Shown: positions 1 through 64,000 of the stretch, in pieces
Numbering within the stretch: the first letter of the stretch is position 1
Layout of the letters: each line of letters starts with the position of its first letter
DNA from: Amorphochlora amoebiformis
Taxonomy: Eukaryota > Cercozoa > Chlorarachniophyceae
Length of the DNA: 64,000 bases
NCBI GenBank assembly: GCA_054601695.1
Contig: BAAHQB010000231.1
Coordinates: 62,001 to 126,000 of the forward strand
Direction of reading: 5' to 3'
Program-made: the position numbers and the translations under genes
Notes under the pieces: generated by a model
What the model saw: only the letters and a program-made list of their open reading frames with translations
What the model was told of the DNA's origin: nothing
Databases searched by the model: none

Positions 1-10
1 ATATATATAG

Positions 11-90
11 TCCCATGTACTGAATATGGAGCTGAAAGAAAGAAACTTGAGGAGCTAGTGCTCAATACATAATACATACACATATAATAC

Positions 91-147
<57 letters not shown>

Positions 148-275
148 CATATATATACATACATACACATATATTATATATATATATTATACATACATAT
201 ATATATATATACATATATATGTATATAAATATATATAGATATATACATACATATATATATGTGTGTATATATATG

Positions 276-311
<36 letters not shown>

Positions 312-317
312 TATATA

Positions 318-374
<57 letters not shown>

Positions 375-375
375 C

Positions 376-426
<51 letters not shown>

Positions 427-432
427 CATGTT

Positions 433-480
<48 letters not shown>

Positions 481-547
481 TATCTATATATAGTCCCATG
501 TACTTAATATGGAGCTAAAAGAAAGAAACTTAAAGGAGCTAATGCTC

Positions 548-553
<6 letters not shown>
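11..553 (+). repeat. Two 5' echoes of gene 1 exon 680-760
   Basis: Copies at about 11-66 and 494-553 repeat the acceptor and the first about 55 bp of exon 680-760, starting TCCCATGTACT, then break into (TA)n. Compared with the intact exon they lack a base, and an in-frame TAG follows. They cannot be used as exons without truncating the protein. Confidence 0.75.
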
Positions 554-601
<48 letters not shown>

Positions 602-679
602 GTATATTTGCATATATATATATATATATATATACACATACATATATATATATATATATATACATACATATATATATAG

Positions 680-14333
<13,654 letters not shown>

Positions 14334-14444
14334 ATATATATATATATATATATATAGATATAGATATATATATATATATGTATATATCTGTATATATGTA
14401 TATATATATATACCTATTATACATATTACATAATATAATATTTA
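14334..14444. other. Intergenic interval between convergent genes 1 and 2
   Basis: Short (TA)n-rich interval between the proposed TAA of gene 1 (14331-14333) and the TAA of gene 2 (14447-14445). No terminator or polyadenylation signal can be singled out in such AT-rich sequence. Confidence 0.5.
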
Positions 14445-30615
<16,171 letters not shown>

Positions 30616-30893
30616 CCCTCCGAGGCCACCCCTTCCTGGCCTTCCACTGTAATATAATAACGTATCAATATATCTCAATAAGAGATATCGTGATATGCGA
30701 ATGTTGTATATCTCTGCATATCCCCTTTGAGATACCGCCAAATATCTCGAGTGTTCGGAAAGCCGTTTTCTTTGGCGATTTCAACTGATTTCCAACACAC
30801 CTGCCCTTTAGTACCCCAACTTTTCAAAGATTAGAGTCTTAAAGGTCAACAATAAGGAAGCAGTTATTGTCCCGCGTATGTCCCTTGTGATAC
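30616..30893. promoter_or_regulatory. Bidirectional upstream region between genes 2 and 3
   Basis: The 278 bp between the divergent start codons (30615 on minus, 30894 on plus) are unique and free of (TA)n. They hold several copies of a short motif in both orientations, ATATCTC or GAGATA(T), between about 30669 and 30751. A similar GATAT/ATATCTC cluster occurs at 59577-59690. A shared promoter is inferred from the geometry; no defined core element is recognised. Confidence 0.5.
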
Positions 30894-32975
30894 ATGGCGA
30901 AGTCACGACACACCGGCAGTGCCAGCGACGGTTTTCGTGCCTTAATTTTGCGCTTGAATCCGCCAGAATTCGTCCTCTCCTTAAAAGGAGGAGCCGGTCC
31001 CTGGCAGCTCCCGCAAACCGTCGCCGACGCGCGACGACGTTCGTACAGGATGATGATACGCGACGACGTTCCAAGCAAGAGCGACAAGTCTGATGCGAAG
31101 AAGCTACGGCTGTCGATCCCAAAGGACACGCGGCTCCGTCTGGTGGAGATTGAGGTATATTCAGCCATTCTTTGCTACGATTGCGACCGAGACGACGATC
31201 TCGTGTACCTGATGTCGACGTTTGCTTGTACAGGATTCGGGAGAGATGTGGAGGAATGTGAGTGCCACTTTTCACTCGCGAATGTACACAGTTAACATCG
31301 CAATCACCGTGGAGTACTTCCTTGATCTACCTGGACATGAGCTCTTACGGCTGATTTACAAGATGTCATGCTTGATTTTCTTTTCTCAGATCTGGCATGG
31401 AAAGGTGCGCGTCCGGAACAGGCCCGACAAGGGCTCCTCCAAGGTGACCAATCAACTTAGCAATCCGTCAGCAGCAAAAGGAGCAGAAACGAAGTGTCTT
31501 TCACAAAGAATCTTACCTCGATCCTGCTATGTTTCCCTCTAACAGATCGGGTCGCTTTTGGAGGGAGAAATCGTCGAGAAGTTTGCGCAGAATGTAAGCC
31601 AAAATGTCAAGTGCAGACCGCGAGGTGGTTCCGACAACGTTTGTGTTCCATTCAGGGTAGCTGGATTCTCCACTCCCGAGGCTGGACGATGACGACCGTG
31701 GACAAGTAAGACCCATACCCTGATTCGTAACCCTACCACTAGAGTGCTGACAAACATCTATCGAATAAGGTGCTGGTTATTGGTGCCTCACACTTGCCGA
31801 TCCAAGAAAAGGCTCATGGTGCGCTTCCCAGTTCTCATTGAATCACGCCTCACCTGAAATATACTTAGAAACTCGTGAAGTGCAAGTCGTGCAAGCGCAT
31901 CTTTACCCGCGAGTCCAAGGTATTCAAGCGTGAGCATAACTCCTGTCGTTCAATACACTGAAGCGTGAACGGCTAAATCTTTCGTAGGCTGAGAATCATA
32001 CATGCGTCTACGATCGAGATGTTGACGAAGATCCATCTGCAAAATTGGTTCGAAATCCGGATTATTTTTTGAGGTCTCGATGGGCCTTGTTATATCCTGA
32101 CTGTCTCGATGCCCATTTATTATTTACAGCCTCCGACGCCGTGCCGCAAGGTGCTCCAGAAGCCAACGTTTAAGTGCAAAGTTATCTCTTGGCCCATTTG
32201 TTTATCTATCTTATCCCACTCTACACTTCTGACCCTGCCTCTTTGTCCCATCTCACTATCCTTCCTACTCGACGTAATTTTGCTTGGAACTAGGTATGCG
32301 GAAAGAAGTTCGTTTCTGCCAACTCACTGAATAGGTAGCGCTATTCCATGCTACTGCAGTAGCGCCTTACTGTATGTTTTTTACCAGTCATTCTTGGGTG
32401 CACGGAGGGTCGAAGAATTCGAATCAAGGTGAGGGTAATCACGAACTAGATCGTTGGAAGAACGTCTTCACATGATGCTGAAACATACGAAAACCGTAAG
32501 AACATCCATTGTTTTTTGTTTGCTTTTTGAAATTGAAGATGGCATTCGCTGCAAGCACTGTCCCAAACGGCTTCCTACAAATGAAGACTTGATACGGTGA
32601 GAAACTAGGCTTTTATATACGCAACACTAAGCCAGGATCCGTACATAGGCACATGCGAGATGTCCACTATGTTCCCGTTGAGAACGTAAGCGTAAGGGGC
32701 GGCCGATCCCTTCGTCGTCGTTCCGGCGATGGTAATTCTAATCGTTACATACGTGCATAAGAAACACATGATGTTAAAACCCATTGTGTAATTTTATGCG
32801 AATGCATCCAGCTGCAGAATGTCAAATTATACAACATATTTTACGGATAGATAAATGTAAATATATGCATGTATATTAAATATATATATATATATATATA
32901 TATCAATATACACATATATTACATTTATTCGTTACATTTGCATATGCATTTACAATATATATATATATATAATAT

Positions 32976-33034
<59 letters not shown>

Positions 33035-33414
33035 TATACAAATATATATACGTATAAATACACACGACTGTGCGTATGTATGTCAGTATATATGTACATG
33101 TACTTATATTCGCACTCATTTCACGGAATAGATGCAAGTGGGGAATCCGGGGATGCAGTGGAACTGCAGGTATTGCCCACTCGTCTTTCACTGTCACCTT
33201 CTTCAGTCACAACTGATAGACCAAATATGTTGTCAGAGGAAGCACGTCAAGTTCTCCAATAGAAAACAGAAATTATCGGACAGCAGCAGCCAGATCAAGT
33301 CTTCCGACAGTAGCCCCCACGGTAACACCGCTTATGTACACGGACATATATGTTAACATAAATATGTACATAAATATGTATGTATATATCATATATATAT
33401 ATATATATATATTA

Positions 33415-33487
<73 letters not shown>

Positions 33488-33567
33488 CTTTATAATATTA
33501 TATTATATAATATATGTGCACATGTATCAATCTGAGCGTATGTACGTATAGACTATTTTACACATAT

Positions 33568-33628
<61 letters not shown>

Positions 33629-33802
33629 ATATTGTACTTTCATATAAACATCAACATCAAGCCCTATATACTTACAGATCCCGGCGTGATTTCTCGCAAG
33701 CGAAACCTTCAGTGGTCGCCCCACAAGGGCGCTGGTACCCGATCCAAGCGCGCTCGGGCACGTCGTCGTTGCGTCACAACTGAGAGGGAGGATGATACTT
33801 AA
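30894..33802 (+). CDS. Gene 3: C2H2 zinc-finger protein, 15 exons, complete
   Basis: Exons: 30894-31154, 31234-31257, 31390-31443, 31546-31593, 31656-31705, 31770-31818, 31869-31919, 31988-32047, 32130-32180, 32294-32334, 32388-32428, 32539-32596, 32649-32685, 33132-33321, 33678-33802. The spliced frame is exactly 380 codons (379 aa, stop TAA). It is probably a nuclear nucleic-acid-binding protein. Two classical fingers appear only after splicing: Cys215/Cys218/His231/His235 (CKVCGKKF...HSWVH, spacing 2-12-3) and Cys248/Cys251/His264/His269 (CKHCPKRL...HMRDVH, spacing 2-12-4). A C-x2-C...H-x-C cluster (Cys167, Cys170, His183, Cys185) and a degenerate CRYC cluster at Cys287/290 flank them. The tail is Arg/Lys rich (RSKRARARRR) and NLS-like. 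Introns 1-12 are 50-132 bp and free of microsatellites; the last two (446 and 356 bp) contain (TA)n. Met53 at 31050 is an alternative start. No specific orthologue is recognised. Confidence 0.83.
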
Positions 33803-34445
33803 AATCAACCTCGTGATCATCAGTGCCGCTGAGTACTTTCAGATCTACATGTACCTCGGAGTGCGTAGGTTTCTTAGGTGCGCCGGCGGTCGCCGTGACT
33901 GTTTACAGTCTAGATAGTTTTAACTATTTTGTTTACCAAACATACAACTTGCCAGTGACTAGATCGGAGTGATCGACTCACATTCTCTGACAGTGACAAG
34001 AGGGCTAATAACTTTATTATCTATTATCTAGATTATCGACCTGGATTAATTATCCACCGTGCTAGACACGCGCTGGAGCGGTCGATATGCTAGGTCTAAC
34101 TCATACCATAGTATTAAACTTCATCCTGATCTATGATCTAAAGTATTCATCGTCTAGTCTAGTGGTCGATCTCGGTTAAACTAGGTTAAAGGTTAGGGAT
34201 ATCTGCTACTGACCCAAGTTACCAAAGCTAGTTACAACGCTTATGGAGTTAGACATCTCTAGATCTACATAATTTGAGCCTGAGTCCACAATTTCAAATT
34301 TTGGATCTAGAAGGGGAACTTGTACCAATTTGATGAAAAAAGAAATATACCGTAGTGTCGAGAGACTCGCGATACAGTGTACCGGCAGAGTGACTATGTC
34401 ATCTAGGGTAAGACGGTACGTTCACGCAGTTACTAGAGTGACTTC
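33803..34445. other. Intergenic interval between convergent genes 3 and 4
   Basis: About 640 bp of unique sequence between the gene 3 TAA and the gene 4 stop. It is AT-rich with several CTAG/TCTAGAT words and no microsatellite. A plus-strand frame at 34330-34548 lies mostly opposite the last gene 4 exon and is taken as a shadow. Confidence 0.55.
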
Positions 34446-57389
<22,944 letters not shown>

Positions 57390-57460
57390 GGCGTCCCACT
57401 TATGTGTGTATTCAATGTTTGTTTATGTATGAAAATATATATTTACATGTATCTATATTT

Positions 57461-57557
<97 letters not shown>

Positions 57558-57584
57558 GTATATATTTATACTTATATATGTGTA

Positions 57585-57636
<52 letters not shown>

Positions 57637-57870
57637 ATATATGTACACATATATTATATATATATATATATTTATATACATATATGTATATATATATATA
57701 TATATATATGTAATATATATCTGTTCGTAATAAATGTATATAATCTATCTACGTTATTATTACTATTATGATTATTGTGACTACTATCTATATTTATGCA
57801 TATCATGATTATTAAGATTATTATATATTTATACATACAATGATTAGTATGATTACTGTATATTTATATA

Positions 57871-57964
<94 letters not shown>

Positions 57965-58010
57965 GTTTAATTTTCCTTTTATCAATAATTCCTTTGTGTT
58001 TTATATTATA

Positions 58011-58076
<66 letters not shown>

Positions 58077-58203
58077 CATGTGCGTGTATAACATATCTAT
58101 ACATAAAGGTAATAACAATACAATAAGAATAATAACAGTAACTATTATTGATATAAGGATATAAAAAATGTTTATTTCATATATACATACATACATATAT
58201 TTT

Positions 58204-58261
<58 letters not shown>

Positions 58262-58294
58262 ATAAATATATAATATGCATCTACATTATATATG

Positions 58295-58354
<60 letters not shown>

Positions 58355-58368
58355 CATGTATTATCTAC

Positions 58369-58427
58369 CTGTTCCCAATAATTCATTTGTTTAAACGCTT
58401 TCGCGTCGTTCTGTGGTGTAGAGTATG
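58369..58427 (-). CDS. Possible extra 5' exon of gene 4
   Basis: On the minus strand this unique island has an acceptor-like CCAAG, an open stretch starting [12 protein letters not shown] and ending NYWEQ, and a donor CAG|GTAGAT. It enters in phase 1 and leaves in phase 0, which would join to WDAMARHC at 57398-57365. If it is used, the methionine at 57389 is internal and the true start lies further upstream, where no clear initiator was found. Confidence 0.35.
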
Positions 58428-61560
<3,133 letters not shown>

Positions 61561-61563
61561 CTG

Positions 61564-61608
<45 letters not shown>

Positions 61609-61683
61609 TTGTATATATGTTTATACGTATATGTGTGTATATGTGTATGTAAATGTGTATGTGTGTATATAATACGTATGTAT

Positions 61684-61733
<50 letters not shown>

Positions 61734-61739
61734 CATATG

Positions 61740-61817
<78 letters not shown>

Positions 61818-61820
61818 TTT

Positions 61821-61851
<31 letters not shown>

Positions 61852-61863
61852 TGTGTATATATA

Positions 61864-61901
<38 letters not shown>

Positions 61902-61940
61902 TATTTACATGCATTATACAATATAATATTCACACATATA

Positions 61941-61974
<34 letters not shown>

Positions 61975-61991
61975 ATATATATATTATATAC

Positions 61992-62032
<41 letters not shown>

Positions 62033-62141
62033 ACATGCATGTGTTACATACATAATATACATGTTACATACATAATATACATACACATACATACATACAT
62101 ACATATACATATATATACATATAAATATATATTACACACAA

Positions 62142-62203
<62 letters not shown>

Positions 62204-62255
62204 ACACATATATATATATATACATATAACAAAAACAAACATGAATCTAATATAA
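61561..62255. repeat. (TA)n with ATGT/CATA interruptions, gene 5 intron
   Basis: No unique island, splice-bounded open stretch or other structure was found here apart from AT dinucleotides with GTATGT/CATACA runs. Confidence 0.7.
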
Positions 62256-62259
62256 TATC

Positions 62260-63535
62260 TTAGGGTTAGGGTCTGTATTAAAAATAGTGTTAGAATTAGG
62301 GTTATGGTTAGGATTAAGGTTAGGGTATATCTGCTAGGGTTAGGGTTAAGGTTTAGGGTGAACCAAAGCTAGGGTTACGGTTAGGGTTAGGATTAAGGTT
62401 AGGGTATGTCTGCTAGGGTTAGGGTTAAGATTTAGGGTGAATCAAAGCTAGGGTTACGGTTAGGGTTAGGATAAAGGCTAGGGTATATCTGCTAGGGTTA
62501 GGGCTAAGGTTTAGGGTGAATCAAAGCTAGGGTTACGGTTAGGGTTAGGATTAAGGTTAGGGTATGTCTGCTAGGGTTAGGGTTAAGGTTTAGGGTGAAT
62601 CAAAGCTAGGGTAACGGTTAGGGTTAGGATTAAGGTTAGGGTATATCTGCTAGGGTTAGGGTTAAGGTTTAGGGTGAATCAAAGCTAGGGTTATGGTTAG
62701 GGTTAGGATTAAGGTTAGGATATGTCTGCTAGGGTTAGGGTTAAGGCTTTGGATGAATCAAAGCTAGGGTTATGGTTAGGATTGGGATTAAGGTTAGGAT
62801 ATGTCTGCTAGGGTTAGGGTTAAGGTTTTGGATGAATCAAAGCTAGGGTTATGGTTAGGATTGGGATTAAGGTTAGGATATGTCTGCTAGGGTTAGGGTT
62901 AAGGCTTTGGATGAATCAAAGCTAGGGTTATGGTTAGGATTGGGATTAAGGTTAGGGTATGTCTGCTAGGGTTAGGGTTAAGGCTTTGGATGAATCAAAG
63001 CTAGGGTTATGGTTAGGATTGGGATTAAGGTTAGGGTATGTCTGCTAGGGTTAGGGTTAAGGCTTTGGATGAATCAAAGCTAGGGTTATGGTTAGGATTG
63101 GGATTAAGGTTAGGATATGTCTGCTAGGGTTAGGGTTAAGGCTTTGGATGAATCAAAGCTAGGGTTATGGTTAGGATTGGGATTAAGGTTAGGATATGTC
63201 TGCTAGGGTTAGGGTTAAGGCTTTGGATGAATCAAAGCTAGGGTTATGGTTAGGATTGGGATTAAGGTTAGGATATGTCTGCTAGGGTTAGGGTTAAGGT
63301 TTTGGATGAATCAAAGCTAGGGTTATGGTTAGGATTGGGATTAAGGTTAGGATATGTCTGCTAGGGTTAGGGTTAAGGTTTTCGATGAATCAAAGCTAGG
63401 GTTATGGTTAGGATTGGGATTAAGGTTAGGGTATGTCTGCTAGGGTTAGGGTTAAGGCTTTGGATGAATCAAAGCTAGGGTTATGGTTAGGATTGGGATT
63501 AAGGTTAGGGTATGTCTGCTAGGGTTAGGGTTATA
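62260..63535 (+). repeat. 79-bp telomere-derived satellite, about 16 copies
   Basis: TCTGCTAGGGTTAGGG begins at 62330, 62409, 62488, 62567, 62646, 62725, 62804 and 62883, and last at 63515: constant period 79 with no length change. The unit combines TTAGGG variants with TGAATCAAAGCTAGGG. Copies drift from TTTAGGGTGAATC to TTTGGATGAATC along the array. A detached fragment lies at 63643-63680. Confidence 0.93.
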
Positions 63536-63578
63536 TATATATATATTAATATATGAATTACAGGTACATACACGGGTA

Positions 63579-63641
<63 letters not shown>

Positions 63642-63699
63642 AGGTTTAGGTTGAATCAAAGCTAGGGTTATGGTAGGTGTTCTTCTGAGGTTTTGGACT

Positions 63700-63778
<79 letters not shown>

Positions 63779-63847
63779 GTATAGCAACAATGATAGTAAC
63801 GATATAATATACAAGAAAGGTGTGTATGGATGTGTAATATAAATATA

Positions 63848-63893
<46 letters not shown>

Positions 63894-64000
63894 CGTACAT
63901 GTAGATACACACGCATATATATATATATATATATATAATATACATACATATATGTTTAAGTACTCACATATATTACATATGTACATATAGATATATACAT

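Noticed and set aside
62260-63535. A true chromosome end
   Set aside because: Telomere-type motifs are degenerate, occur in many internal places in both orientations, and sequence continues beyond them.

Overview
The window is nuclear DNA from a eukaryote, most likely a protist. Protein-coding information sits in about 100 small exons (13-261 bp, mostly 30-100 bp) with GT-AG introns. Most introns are built from simple repeats: overwhelmingly (TA)n, plus CT/GA tracts, ATGT tracts and degenerate telomere-type TTAGGG/CCCTAA tracts. Nothing bacterial is present (no operons, ribosome binding sites or long ORFs). The species cannot be told from the sequence; TTAGGG motifs are too widespread to help. 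Almost every long reading frame here is translated microsatellite ([24 protein letters not shown]) and is not a gene.

I reconstructed five genes by hand, requiring GT..AG borders and matching codon phase at each junction. Gene 1 (+, before 1 to about 14333) encodes a Sec14-like CRAL-TRIO lipid-binding domain followed by a GOLD-like domain. Gene 2 (-, 30615 to 14445, 26 exons, 477 aa) encodes a papain-fold cysteine-peptidase-like protein with an MGC amino terminus. Gene 3 (+, 30894-33802, 15 exons, 379 aa) encodes a C2H2 zinc-finger protein. Gene 4 (-, about 57389 to 34446, about 31 exons, about 589 aa) encodes a multipass membrane protein resembling the DUF3556 family. Gene 5 (-, enters from beyond 64000, stop at 60486) is known only from its last two exons. 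Genes 1 and 2 converge (stops 111 bp apart), genes 2 and 3 diverge from a 278-bp shared upstream region, and genes 3 and 4 converge. The five products have no obvious common pathway.

The striking feature is a recurrent pattern I call exon echoes. Beside at least twenty exons lie one to eleven truncated copies of that exon. Upstream copies keep the acceptor and the first part of the exon and then break into (TA)n. Downstream copies start in mid-exon after (TA)n and keep the exon end and the donor. This is what tandem duplications with one breakpoint in an intronic microsatellite and the other inside an exon would leave behind. They load the introns with decoy splice sites. Telomere-type tracts also run right up to splice sites in many introns.

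Layout: 1-14333 gene 1; 14334-14444 intergenic; 14445-30615 gene 2; 30616-30893 bidirectional upstream region; 30894-33802 gene 3; 33803-34445 intergenic; 34446 to about 57389 (possibly 58427) gene 4; 58428-60485 mostly unique non-coding sequence; 60486-64000 end of gene 5, including a 79-bp telomere-derived satellite at 62260-63535. All gene models are manual and need transcript support.
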